Below the pieces are notes generated by a model that had not been told where the DNA came from, searched no databases, and saw only the letters and a program-made list of their open reading frames with translations. Position numbers and translations under genes: made by a program. Shown here piece after piece: positions 8,835-17,848 of a stretch of 64,000 nucleotides of DNA (within the stretch, counting starts at the first letter, position 1; each line of letters starts with the position of its first letter). The DNA comes from Acidisarcina sp963790505 (GTDB lineage Bacteria; Acidobacteriota; Terriglobia; Terriglobales; Acidobacteriaceae): contig CAWBOT010000004.1 in assembly GCA_963790505.1 (NCBI GenBank), positions 434,001 to 498,000 of the forward strand, read 5' to 3'.

Positions 8835-10819
8835 ATGAATAGACTGAAAATGCCCTTCTGGTCCCTTGCAGGCGGATTGATCCTCTTGCAGATGATTCTG
8901 ATTGCGATCATCGTTCATGGTGAGTCGCTGACCTTCGATGAGGCCGACCATATTTTCTCCGGCTACATGATGTGGCATAGCGGCGACTACGGTCTGAATC
9001 CCGAGCATCCGCCGCTGGTGAAGCTGGTGGCGACACTGCCTCTACTGCAAGAGAAGCTGTGGGTGCCTCCGCTGCAAGGGCGATGGTTCAAGGCAGAGGC
9101 GTACCGGGATGGCCGTGACTTTATGGAACGGAACGACGGCCCGCAGCATCGCCTGCTCTTCCGCATACGCCTGGCAGCAGGTGTCTTTGCCGTGGGACTT
9201 TCGGTGATAGTGTTTCTGATTGGGAGCGAGCTATTTGGTGCGTCCGCTGGTTTGCTGGCTTTGCTTTTGGTGGTCTTCGAGCCCAATGTGTTGGCCAACA
9301 GTGATCTGGTCACGACCGATGTAGGCGTCACTTGCTTCTTTCTGGCCACCATCTATTGCTTCTATCGTTACGCAAGGCAGCCATCTCTGATTCGTCTGTT
9401 GCTGACCGGCCTGGCTGCCGGACTCACGCTCGTCGTCCAAGCACAGCGGGATTTTGCTGGCCCCGATGCTGCTGGCGATTGGCGCTGGTGGAGATTGCCT
9501 GTGCCGAACGCGAAGAGCGCAACCGGATCGCTAAGACACTGCTTGGCGGATTGGCAACCATCGCAGTCCTTGCGGTCGTGGTGCTCTGGGCTTTCTACGG
9601 TTTTCGCTATGCGGCCAGACCGGCAGGATTTGTGATGAACCCGACGCTGAGCGAATACGCTGCACCCCTCACGGGAATGAACGGTTGGGCGATAGGGCAT
9701 CTCGCCAAGTGGCGATTGCTGCCGGAATCGTACCTGATGGGGATGACCGACATCCACTATGCAGCGCAGCAGTATCCCATCTTCGTACTCGGGCACGACT
9801 ATCCTCACGGCGTCTGGTGGTACTTTCCCGTTGCCTTATCCATCAAGACCTCTCTGGGCTTGATCGGTGTGCTGGTCTTGGCCGGTTTTGCGCTGATCAG
9901 CAGACGGCTCACGCAGAGAAGAGAATTGGCGTACCTGCTTGTGCCTGGCGCTATCTATCTGACTGTGGCAATCCTCAGCGGTATGAACATCGGCACGCGT
10001 CATGTTCTGTTTCTGTATCCACTGGCTGCGTTGCTCGGCGCAGCGGGTCTGACAGCGCTCGCGCGGCATAACCGGCGCTGGATTTGGATCGGTGGAGGAT
10101 TGGTCGCTTTCCACGTCATCTCTGCCATGGCGATATTCCCGGCGGAGATGGCGTATGGCAACGAAGCCTGGGGCGGAACGGCAAACACGCACAAGTACCT
10201 GAGCGACTCCAGTGTGGATTGGGCGCAGCAGCTGCCCCACATCAAGCAATGGGTGGACGCACATCCTGGCGAGGAGTGCTGGCTGGCATATTCCGCTTAT
10301 CCCGATCTTCGTCCGCAAGCCTACGACATTCCCTGTCACCCACTGCCCACGGCCCATACCGGAGGAGTGATCCTGCCCGTCGACGTGCCGGAAACCATCC
10401 ATGGCAGCCTCCTGCTAAGCGCAGACGATCTGGAAGCCTGTGACTGGCCTAGCGACCAGTTGAATGTCTTCGAGCGATTTCGGTGGATGCCCATGTCGGA
10501 GCAGATCGATCACAGCGTCTTTGTATACCGCGGCGATTTTCATATTCCTGAAGCGGCGGCGTTGGGAGCAGTCCAAAAGTCGCAAATTCTTCTGAGAGAG
10601 AACAGGCCCGCGGAGGCTTTGGTTGCGGCAAAGAGGGCTGTCGCTTTGCAGCCGGAGAATTTGCTGGCGCAGATGGCCCTGGGAGACGCGCAGACCGCAT
10701 TAGGCGACAGAGACGGTGGACGAGCTGCCTATGTATCGGCGCTGGCGGCGGCTCATCGATTGGAAGCCGACGCCCAACCGCTGTTTGTGCCGGGTTTAGA
10801 GCAGAAGCTGCATCCATGA
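8835..10819 (+). pseudogene. ArnT/PMT-like membrane glycosyltransferase with two +1 frameshifts
   Basis: The reading frame starting at ATG 8835 shows the GT-C hallmarks: an N-terminal TM helix, FDEADHIFSGY (acidic loop with catalytic-type Asp/Glu) and NPEHPPLVKL. After GLTLVV (9437) it breaks. The conserved continuation, KHSGILLAPMLLAI, is read in a second frame from 9439 to 9480, and the rest (ALVEIACA... to 10819) in the third frame from 9482. Each step equals one extra base, at CC 9437-9438 and GG 9481-9482. Downstream come more TM helices (FGFLVVV-type, ISMNIGTRH) and a TPR-like tail (residues LAQMALGDAQTALGD). Removing the two bases would restore one protein of about 660 residues, so the damage could be sequence error. 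Confidence 0.8.
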
Positions 10820-11020
10820 CCCCGGCGCAACCAGGCCGTGAAGCTTTTCTTTTGCATCCGAAGTTGGCAAGTTGCCTCAACTGCCGGTGAGGCCTGGGTT
10901 TTACTCGTCTGTCGCGTAGAGGGGCCTGAACACCCACCGAGCAGGCTCATGGATCATCGTTCCCGGCAGTTTGGCGTGTCACCGGCTGTTCGGCTAGTTC
11001 CCCCAAAGTCGGTCGCCCCT

Positions 11021-11392
11021 TCAAGAAATCGGCTTCAAAACCATCCGGCCATACACGATGAACGCCATCACCAGACCCAGCACCAGGCTCAACACAATCG
11101 TCGTAACCTCGCGGTACTGAGTGTGCACCCAGATGAACACCAGGCTCTCGACCGTCAGCACCGCGGCCGCCACCACCGTGAACTCCGGGTGCCAGTGAAG
11201 AGCAGCAGGAACGATCAACCCCGCCGCGCAAACGAGTTCGACAATGCCAAGCGCCTTCCACGCTCCACGCGGCAAAGCGCCAAACGACGGAACACCCTCG
11301 CTTACCTTGTCGAACAGGAAGACCTTCATCACCCCCGACGCTCCGTACACCAGCGCAGCGAGACCTTGTAGCACCCACAACAGGATGTTCAT
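11021..11392 (-). CDS. DoxX-like membrane protein
   Basis: A 123-residue protein with four predicted TM helices (about residues 5-20, 46-64, 70-88, 97-115), matching the DoxX_2/DoxX-like family in length and pattern (GASGVMKVF near the first loop, ALGIVELVCAAGL in the second helix). The family's function is loosely linked to quinone or thiol redox chemistry at the membrane; no specific role can be given here. It follows the kinase gene after 48 nt on the same strand. Confidence 0.8.
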   Translation of the reverse strand: MNILLWVLQGLAALVYGASGVMKVFLFDKVSEGVPSFGALPRGAWKALGIVELVCAAGLIVPAALHWHPEFTVVAAAVLTVESLVFIWVHTQYREVTTIVLSLVLGLVMAFIVYGRMVLKPIS

Positions 11393-11440
11393 CGTGCCTC
11401 CCCCCGGTTTTCTGCATCGACGGCAGCAGCGCGGCTGCGC

Positions 11441-14113
11441 CTACGACAGCGGAATGCGATACAAGTTGCGATGGACGCTCTGCCGCAGCCAAAGAGACTG
11501 CCCGGCGCTCGGCCCCAGATAAATGAAATTGTCTACGATCTTCATGCCTTGAATTGTCCCTGCGCCGCCTTTCGGATCGACTCCTTCAGCCGGCAGTCGA
11601 GGCACCGGCTCGCCGGAAGCAAGCGGCGCGAGGGCCGTCTTGGCTGCCCCCATGTCCGAAAGGTGAATAAAAAAGATTCGTCCGTGATTGCCCCAATCGG
11701 CCGTGCAGTAGCTTGGGCAGATATGTAATGGATCGCCCCCGCTAAGCGGCATCGCCATCGTTTCATAAGTGGCGTCCGGAGTTCTCGACGAGGCAACAGT
11801 GGCGATGGCCCACCTTCCATCCGGAGCGATGGCTTCGAACTCGAAAATGGTATTGGGCAACACCTTCTGCCGATCGCTTCCATCCGCCTTCATCCGATAC
11901 AGAAAGTTCCCCCCGCCTTCGGTTGCCCGGAAGAAAATGTTGCCGCTCTCGTCAAAGTGCGGCTGATCTTCTTCGACGGAAGATGCGAATTGTTTTGGCG
12001 AGGTCCGCAGGTCTAAATCCGCAATCCAGAGCCGCGAATGCCCCTGCGGATCGGCCGCAGAGAACACCACCTGTCTCCCATCCGGCGTCAGCGCGTATCC
12101 AGTCATCAGAATGCCGGGCAGCAAATGCTCGTTGCTGCCGCTCGCCAAATCCACCCGAAACAGCTCTCCGCTGGTGAACTGGTGCCCACCTGCCCCACGC
12201 GCCGGCACGAGGTAGAAGACCGACCTCCCGTCCGGCGAAAACTGCGGGCTCTCTGCGTAGCTCTCCGAAGATATCTGCCGCTCTCCCTTCGCGTCATTGA
12301 GCATCACCGTGCTCTGCACCGATCCCACCGACGTGATCAGCGAATGCCCATCGGGCGAAATGGCAATTCCTTCCTCTTCCGTGGCTCCCGAGGTTACCTG
12401 TTGCGGCTCGCCATCGGGAAACCGTTGCCGCCAGATATGGAAGCGCCCGCCCGCATCGGAGCTGAAGTACATCCACGCCCCATCCGGAGACCACGCCACG
12501 TAAGTGCACCCGCCACTCTTCGGCCCCACAACCCGCCCATCGGAACCGCCGGCGAACGGAACGATCAGGCAGGGCAGCCAGCCGCCGTTGTCCATATGCG
12601 CCACCAGAACCCACTTGTGATCGGGCGAGATCGCCGACCGGTGCGCCATGCCCCTCTCTCGCGGAGGCACATACACCGCCCGGCTGTTCGAGCGGTTCTC
12701 CCCGGCGGTCACAATCGACATGTGCATCCCTTTTCCGAGCTCGGAAAAGAGCAGATTCTTCTCATCGATCCAGCTCAGCGCCGCCGCATTGGCCAGCATC
12801 AACCGCGGTTCGCCACCCAGCACCGGGACCACCCAGGTGTTCCACTCCGGCGGAATCACCGTGTACGTGATTCGCCCCCCATCGGGTGAGAACTCCGGGC
12901 TCATCTTGTGCAACTCGTCGTGGGTCAACTGCACCGGCTCTCCGTCGGGCAGCAGTTTCGCGTAAATCTGGCCCGTGTCGATGAAAGTATCTTCTCCCCG
13001 GATAAAAGCGAGCACCCGCCCGTCAGGCGAGATCGCTGGCGAAACCGCCGAATCCGCAAAGTCGGTCACCTGCACCCAATCGGCAGCGCTCGCCGCAGTT
13101 GACGCCGCCGAACCATTTCGCCCGCGATAGAGATATGCGCCGGCCGCAACCGCCGCCATCACCACTGCCGCAGCCAAACCCGCTGTCGCATAGAATCCTG
13201 CGCTTCGCCGCCTATGACTGCTTGCCTCGGCGACGACCGCCGCCTTTCCCGACTCCGATTCCCGCCGCAGCCGTCTGAGGTCGGCGCGCATATCGGCAGC
13301 GGACTGATACCGCTCTTCCCGGTCCTTGGCCAGCGCCTTGCTGACAATTGTTTCGAGCCCCGGCAAGAGACCCGCATTGAACTGTTGCGGCGGCGCGGGC
13401 TCCTTGTGCAGGATGTTGTCGAAGATCAGCGCCAGCGTCGCCCCGCCAAACGCCGGCCTGCCCGCGCACATCTCATACAGCACCACCCCAAACGAGAAAA
13501 GATCGGCGCGCGCATCGAGTTCCTCGCCCCGTGCCTGCTCCGGAGCCATGTAGGCCGCAGTCCCCAGCGCCGTGCCCGGGCTCGTCAATCCCTCCGGCGG
13601 CATCACCGTCGCCGTCAGCCCCGACGACGGCCGCGAGCGCCATTTCTCGCTGCTCGCCAGGCCAAAATCCAGTAGCTTCGCGTGCCCCTGCGCGTCCACG
13701 ATGATGTTGGCTGGCTTGATGTCGCGATGAATAATACCCTTGCTGTGCGCCGCATCGAGTGCCGCCGCCAGCTGCAAGCCGATCTCCAGAATCTCCGCGC
13801 TCGGCAATGGCCTGCCCGAGATTCGCTTCTGTAGCGTCTCTCCCTCCAGCAACTCCATCGCGATGAAAGAGCGGCCGCCGCTCTCGCCAACATCGTAGAT
13901 CGTGCAGATATTGGGATGATTCAACGCCGAGGCCGCCCGTGCCTCGCGCTTGAATCGCTCCAGCGCCTGCTTGTCACCCGAGAGATCATCCGGCAGAAAC
14001 TTTAGCGCGACGTGCCGCCCCAGCCGCTCGTCCTCGGCCCGATAGACCACTCCCATGCCACCTTGGCCGAGCGGTTCCAGAATCCGGTAATGGGAGATCG
14101 TGGTTCCGAGCAC
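11441..14113 (-). CDS. Membrane Ser/Thr protein kinase with TolB/PD40 propeller
   Basis: An 890-residue receptor-type kinase. The N-terminal Hanks kinase domain (residues 9-275) is complete: glycine loop LGQGGMGVVY (15-24), Lys38 in VALKFL, HRDIKPAN (129-136) and DFG (149-151), then APE in MAPEQA. A single TM helix follows near residue 310-330 (YATAGLAAAVVMAAVAAGAYLY). The periplasmic part has repeated PD40-type segments such as SPDGRVLAF, SPDGGRITY, SPDGHSLI, TPDGRQVVF and APDGRWAIA, i.e. a WD40-like propeller for ligand or wall sensing. Starts with GTG. This architecture is strongly amplified in Acidobacteria. Confidence 0.95.
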   Translation of the reverse strand: MLGTTISHYRILEPLGQGGMGVVYRAEDERLGRHVALKFLPDDLSGDKQALERFKREARAASALNHPNICTIYDVGESGGRSFIAMELLEGETLQKRISGRPLPSAEILEIGLQLAAALDAAHSKGIIHRDIKPANIIVDAQGHAKLLDFGLASSEKWRSRPSSGLTATVMPPEGLTSPGTALGTAAYMAPEQARGEELDARADLFSFGVVLYEMCAGRPAFGGATLALIFDNILHKEPAPPQQFNAGLLPGLETIVSKALAKDREERYQSAADMRADLRRLRRESESGKAAVVAEASSHRRRSAGFYATAGLAAAVVMAAVAAGAYLYRGRNGSAASTAASAADWVQVTDFADSAVSPAISPDGRVLAFIRGEDTFIDTGQIYAKLLPDGEPVQLTHDELHKMSPEFSPDGGRITYTVIPPEWNTWVVPVLGGEPRLMLANAAALSWIDEKNLLFSELGKGMHMSIVTAGENRSNSRAVYVPPRERGMAHRSAISPDHKWVLVAHMDNGGWLPCLIVPFAGGSDGRVVGPKSGGCTYVAWSPDGAWMYFSSDAGGRFHIWRQRFPDGEPQQVTSGATEEEGIAISPDGHSLITSVGSVQSTVMLNDAKGERQISSESYAESPQFSPDGRSVFYLVPARGAGGHQFTSGELFRVDLASGSNEHLLPGILMTGYALTPDGRQVVFSAADPQGHSRLWIADLDLRTSPKQFASSVEEDQPHFDESGNIFFRATEGGGNFLYRMKADGSDRQKVLPNTIFEFEAIAPDGRWAIATVASSRTPDATYETMAMPLSGGDPLHICPSYCTADWGNHGRIFFIHLSDMGAAKTALAPLASGEPVPRLPAEGVDPKGGAGTIQGMKIVDNFIYLGPSAGQSLWLRQSVHRNLYRIPLS

Positions 14114-14382
14114 TTGGTCCTTGCCTGCAAATATCGAGTGTGGCCTTGCCCGGAGTCAACGCCGTCAGGCGCAGCGAGTCAATTCCCATCAGCACAACCG
14201 GTTCGTCCCATTAGACAACAGACACCGCCGCGAGCGACATGGCCTTGCTCTAACGAATAGTGTCTTCCGCGCCCCAACCATATCGGGCATTTTCATAAGC
14301 GTTTGAAATCACATCCGGCCAGGCGCGAACTGCGCGGGAACCTGATGGCCGACGCGACCGTATTGCACAGCGGAGGTCATCG

Positions 14383-14940
14383 ATGCGTCGACCCATTTCT
14401 GCAGTGATACCGGCAATCGTTCTGATGGGTGCCTTCTCGTTTACGCTCTCGATCATCGGCCAGAATTCGGACTTCAACCTGAACATGCACGCCAATTCGC
14501 ATGTCACCGCAAAGGACATTGGGCTGCCGGTATATCCGGGAGCCATGCCGTTCAAGGATACGGACAGCGACTCATCCTCGGGAGACTTACTGTTTCTACT
14601 GAACAGCTTTCATTTCAGCGTAAAGGCAGCGAGCTTTGTGACGACGGATTCACAGCAGCACGTGCTCGACTTTTATAGAAAGCCGCTGGCGAGATTCGGC
14701 GAAGTGCTGGAGTGCGACCACGGGAAACCGGTAGGTTCGGTGAGCGTGACGAAAAGCGGGCTAACCTGCGGCAACCGCAAGGATGGTGGCGTGACGGTGA
14801 GTGAAAGCGACGACGATCACGAACTGCGTGCCGGGACGCCGGAGCAGTTCTGGATCGTTGGGATTGATAGCGCGAAGAACGGGAAGACGAAGTTTGGGCT
14901 GGTCGCACTTGTGCTTCCGACGGATGAGGGCAGCAAATAG
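14383..14940 (+). CDS. Secreted protein of unknown function
   Basis: 185 residues with an N-terminal signal (about residues 4-26) and no family that I recognise. The mature part has a segment LGLPVYPGAMPFKD and a region FVTTDSQQHVLDFYRKPL, which is a pattern seen in secreted acidobacterial proteins that pair a 'YPGA' strand with a 'V..FY...L' helix. Two cysteines (in LECDHGK and LTCGNRK) could form a disulfide. GGAGG lies 6 nt before the ATG. It is divergent from the kinase with about 270 bp of shared promoter region. Confidence 0.7.
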   Translation: MRRPISAVIPAIVLMGAFSFTLSIIGQNSDFNLNMHANSHVTAKDIGLPVYPGAMPFKDTDSDSSSGDLLFLLNSFHFSVKAASFVTTDSQQHVLDFYRKPLARFGEVLECDHGKPVGSVSVTKSGLTCGNRKDGGVTVSESDDDHELRAGTPEQFWIVGIDSAKNGKTKFGLVALVLPTDEGSK

Positions 14941-15052
14941 GCGGCCTGAACGCCAAGGCTCAATAGGATCGCAGTGATCTAGCGGTACCCGGGCGTACAC
15001 CCAGACGATCGGCTAATCGGATCTCTCCGAGTGAACAAGCCTCAAGTCAGCC

Positions 15053-16288
15053 TCACGCGCTCCGTTGAAACAGCGTCGTCTTCCTCATCACGAAGAAAAA
15101 ATACCCGGCAATACACACCAGGCACAAACCCGACCCGCCAACAGCAACCGAGATGCCGAGCAGCGGAATCAGCTTTCCCAGAATAAGCGCCCCGAGTGGG
15201 ATACCCGCCCGAAACGCAAGGCTGTAGACGCTCATGACGCGCCCTCGCATCGAGTCGTCGACCGCCAGTTGCACCACCGACAACAGCAGAGATGCCGACG
15301 CCATCACCGCCATACCGGTAAGAAAGATCAGCACGCAGGAAACCGGCAGCCACTTCGACACGGCAAATCCAGCCGTCGTCAGTCCAAGCGCCAGCACGCC
15401 AACCAATGCCAGGCGTGCCTGTCCCTTCAACCTCTCCATCGCTGCAGTAAACAGCGCTCCGCAGATCGATCCCGCCCCAGAGAAGACCAGCAGCAGCTCA
15501 TAGGTTCCGGGCCCTCGGTGAAAGATCGTCCGCACAATCACCGGCAAAAATCCCGTCAGTGAGAAACCGAACAACGTCATGCAAAACGCGAGCAACACCA
15601 GCGGAGCCAGCCCCTCACGGTCCCGAATGAACTTAATTCCTTCCTTCATGCTCGTCATCACCGAGACCTGCGTCTTCGGCGCGACAAACTTCACCCGGAT
15701 CACCAGCAGCGAAACGATCACCGCAACGAACGAGAAGCCATTCAGGGCGAAACACCACGTAGCGCCGAAGGCAGTGTAGGCGAGGCCCCCCAGCGTCGGG
15801 CCAACAAGCCGCGCAAGGTTGAATTGAATCCCGTTCATGGAAATCGCGTTGGTCAGGTCTTCGGGATCGACTAGCGTCGGCAGCAGCGCCGCATAAGCCG
15901 GCCCTCCAAACGACTGTCCCACTCCAACGATGAAAGACAACGTCAGAATCTGCCAGACATGAACGGTGTGGGTTGCAAACAATATCGACAGCACAAACGC
16001 GCACGTCATCTGGATGTACTGCGAAGAGAGCAGCATTTTCCTCCTGTCCAGCCGGTCCGCAAAGACGCCGCCGAACAAAGAGAAAAGCATGATGGGCAAT
16101 TGACCCAGAAAAAGGTCAAGGCCAAGGTAGAAGGGGTCCTTAGTGAGGTCATAGACCAGCCAGCTCTGCGCAAACTGCTGCACAAATGTCCCGATCGTCG
16201 AGACACACGCGCCCAGCCACATGATGCGGAAATCGCGGTATCGAAATGCTCGAAAGATGCGGCGGAGAAACGGCGACGATCCGACCAC
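15053..16288 (-). CDS. MFS transporter, EntS/MFS_3-type exporter
   Basis: 411 residues, twelve TM helices by hydrophobicity. The N-terminus (FRYRDFRIMWLGACVSTIGTF) and the loop FADRLDRRKMLL are typical of the MFS_3 group that includes the enterobactin exporter EntS. The cargo is unknown. GTG start. There is no biosynthetic neighbour that points to a substrate; the gene lies alone between a secreted protein and a DUF1080 protein. A relative lies at 28.2 kb, but that one carries a C-terminal extension which this one lacks. Confidence 0.88.
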   Translation of the reverse strand: MVGSSPFLRRIFRAFRYRDFRIMWLGACVSTIGTFVQQFAQSWLVYDLTKDPFYLGLDLFLGQLPIMLFSLFGGVFADRLDRRKMLLSSQYIQMTCAFVLSILFATHTVHVWQILTLSFIVGVGQSFGGPAYAALLPTLVDPEDLTNAISMNGIQFNLARLVGPTLGGLAYTAFGATWCFALNGFSFVAVIVSLLVIRVKFVAPKTQVSVMTSMKEGIKFIRDREGLAPLVLLAFCMTLFGFSLTGFLPVIVRTIFHRGPGTYELLLVFSGAGSICGALFTAAMERLKGQARLALVGVLALGLTTAGFAVSKWLPVSCVLIFLTGMAVMASASLLLSVVQLAVDDSMRGRVMSVYSLAFRAGIPLGALILGKLIPLLGISVAVGGSGLCLVCIAGYFFFVMRKTTLFQRSA

Positions 16289-16367
16289 GAATAATTAGGC
16301 TCCGGTAGACAGTGTCACCCGGCTTGCCGCTCCAGGCCAAATCGCGGGGGCATAGCGAAGAGTTAGG

Positions 16368-17132
16368 CTACTTGGCCTGGGTAGGCGGGAGTTCGCGAAT
16401 CTTGATGTTGCGGAACGAGACCGGAAAGCCATGGTCCTGGAGGTCGATGCAGGTATCGTGCATGTCCGCGAAGTTGGGATAGACGTTGAACTTGCTGTTG
16501 GCGATAAGTTCGCGGAACTGTGGCGAGTCGCGGTCGTACTCGAGGACCTTGACGCCGTTGAGCCAGTGCTCGGCGTGGGTTCCGTTGACGAGGATTCGGG
16601 CGGTGTTCCACTCGCCTACCGGATGGATGGGTTTGGTGTGGTCGGCGGTGCCCGCGGCGGGGATCAGGTCGTACAGAGAGGCGACGGTGCGATCGCCATC
16701 TTTGCCGCGCTTCGCGTCGGGGTGCACGTCGTCGTCGAGGATCTGGTACTCGTAGCCGACCGGGGAGCCCGGTCCTTTCTTGAGGTCGAGGTCGACGAGG
16801 TAAAGGATGCCGCTGTTGGCCCCGGTAGTGACGCGGAAGTCGACGGAGAGCTCGTAGTTGGCATACTTGCGCGTGGTGACGATGTCGCCGGCGGCGCCGC
16901 CTTCTTTTCCGCCCAGATCGGTGGTGGTGAGCAGCCCGTCTTTAATGACCCAGCCTGAGGCGGGGAAGGGTCCGCCGCGCTCGCTTTGCCAGCCGTCGGT
17001 GGTCTTGCCGTCCCAAAGCAGCTGCCAGCCTTGAGCCTTTTCTTGCTTGGTGAGGGTGTTAGGGACCTGGGTAAGGGCGGGGATGGCGGCCGTGAGAAGA
17101 AGAGACGCAACAATGGGGCTGCGAAGGTGCAT
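16368..17132 (-). CDS. DUF1080 (3-keto-disaccharide hydrolase-like) secreted protein
   Basis: 254 residues with a signal peptide (cleavage after about residue 21). The DUF1080 concanavalin-like fold is indicated by GWQLLWDGKTTDGWQ, GWVIKDGLLTT, YANYELSVDFR and NSGILYLV, and the C-terminal DHGFPVSFRNIKIREL. Members bind or hydrolyse polysaccharide-derived sugars (3-keto-disaccharides) in the periplasm. No partner oxidoreductase is seen nearby, so the exact substrate is open. Confidence 0.9.
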   Translation of the reverse strand: MHLRSPIVASLLLTAAIPALTQVPNTLTKQEKAQGWQLLWDGKTTDGWQSERGGPFPASGWVIKDGLLTTTDLGGKEGGAAGDIVTTRKYANYELSVDFRVTTGANSGILYLVDLDLKKGPGSPVGYEYQILDDDVHPDAKRGKDGDRTVASLYDLIPAAGTADHTKPIHPVGEWNTARILVNGTHAEHWLNGVKVLEYDRDSPQFRELIANSKFNVYPNFADMHDTCIDLQDHGFPVSFRNIKIRELPPTQAK

Positions 17133-17629
17133 AGACGACTACGATACTCGGCGTGAGTTGGGTTGAGTAATAGTCTCGGGGATGGGCTGGTTTCCGGACT
17201 GGCGACAAGTCCTGCGGAACTCACGCAGCAATCAAGGCGACTTCCGCCGCTGGAGACCCCGTTTCCAATCCTTGTCAAGCCCTCTCACACCCTCATCTCA
17301 CCCTTAACCCACACAGAATCATCGAGATAAAAAATCTCAAAAGTTGGCATGGTGAATGGGGTCAACTTGATATCCTGAATATAGGGATCAAATAAACAAA
17401 GGCCCGATGCGCAGGGCCCCAACATCGCCGTGCCCCAGTTTCAGCGCAAGTCACTCTAAGATTATGCCGACTGATTCTAATGGATTTAGCTCGATCTACC
17501 CTCGCCTAACCCGCTGAAAACAAGGATTTAAGCAGAAAATCCCAGGGGGAGGGGGGTACCCCCTCATTTTGAGGTTTGGTGAGGCAAACAAACGACTTCT
17601 GCACAAATAGAGGAGTAAAAAGCTCCAAT
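17133..17629. other. Gene-free stretch with a dispersed repeat
   Basis: About 500 bp without a supported gene. It contains copy A of a dispersed repeat (17285-17562), a G-rich palindrome at its xseB-proximal end and no clear promoter or terminator that I can point to. Confidence 0.6.
17285..17562 (-). repeat. Dispersed ~280-bp repeat, copy A
   Basis: In inverted orientation this stretch matches 50183-50470. A 47-nt core (17352-17398 against 50360-50406) is identical; the remainder is clearly alike with small gaps. The core has a near-palindrome TTGAT-CCT-(ATATTC)-AGG-ATCAA. One end is a G-rich palindrome around GGTACC (about 17552-17570), which is also found at 36322. No coding frame is supported in either copy, and no transposase is attached. 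Confidence 0.85.
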
Positions 17630-17848
17630 TTACTTCCCCGGAAACGGCTCCGCGCGCATACTTCCGTCGCGTTCCTTCATCAGGATTTGCACCTTGCCCT
17701 CGGCAGTGTCCAGCTCCTGCTTGCACGAGGTCGAGAGGCGCACCCCCTCCTCGAAAAGTCGGACCGACTCCTCCAGCGGCAGATCGCCGCGCTCCAGCTG
17801 ATCGACGATCTTCTCCAGCTGCTTCAGCGATTCTTCAAACGTTGCCAA
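17630..17848 (-). CDS. xseB: Exodeoxyribonuclease VII small subunit
   Basis: 72 residues, the usual size. The XseB signature is FEESLKQLEKIVDQLERGDLPLEESVRLFEEG, with the C-terminal coiled-coil KQELDTAEGKVQIL. Together with XseA it degrades single-strand DNA to short oligonucleotides. Its start overlaps the preceding gene (metH/metF fusion) by 14 nt, so it is translated from that transcript. xseA is not in this window. Confidence 0.95.
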   Translation of the reverse strand: MATFEESLKQLEKIVDQLERGDLPLEESVRLFEEGVRLSTSCKQELDTAEGKVQILMKERDGSMRAEPFPGK

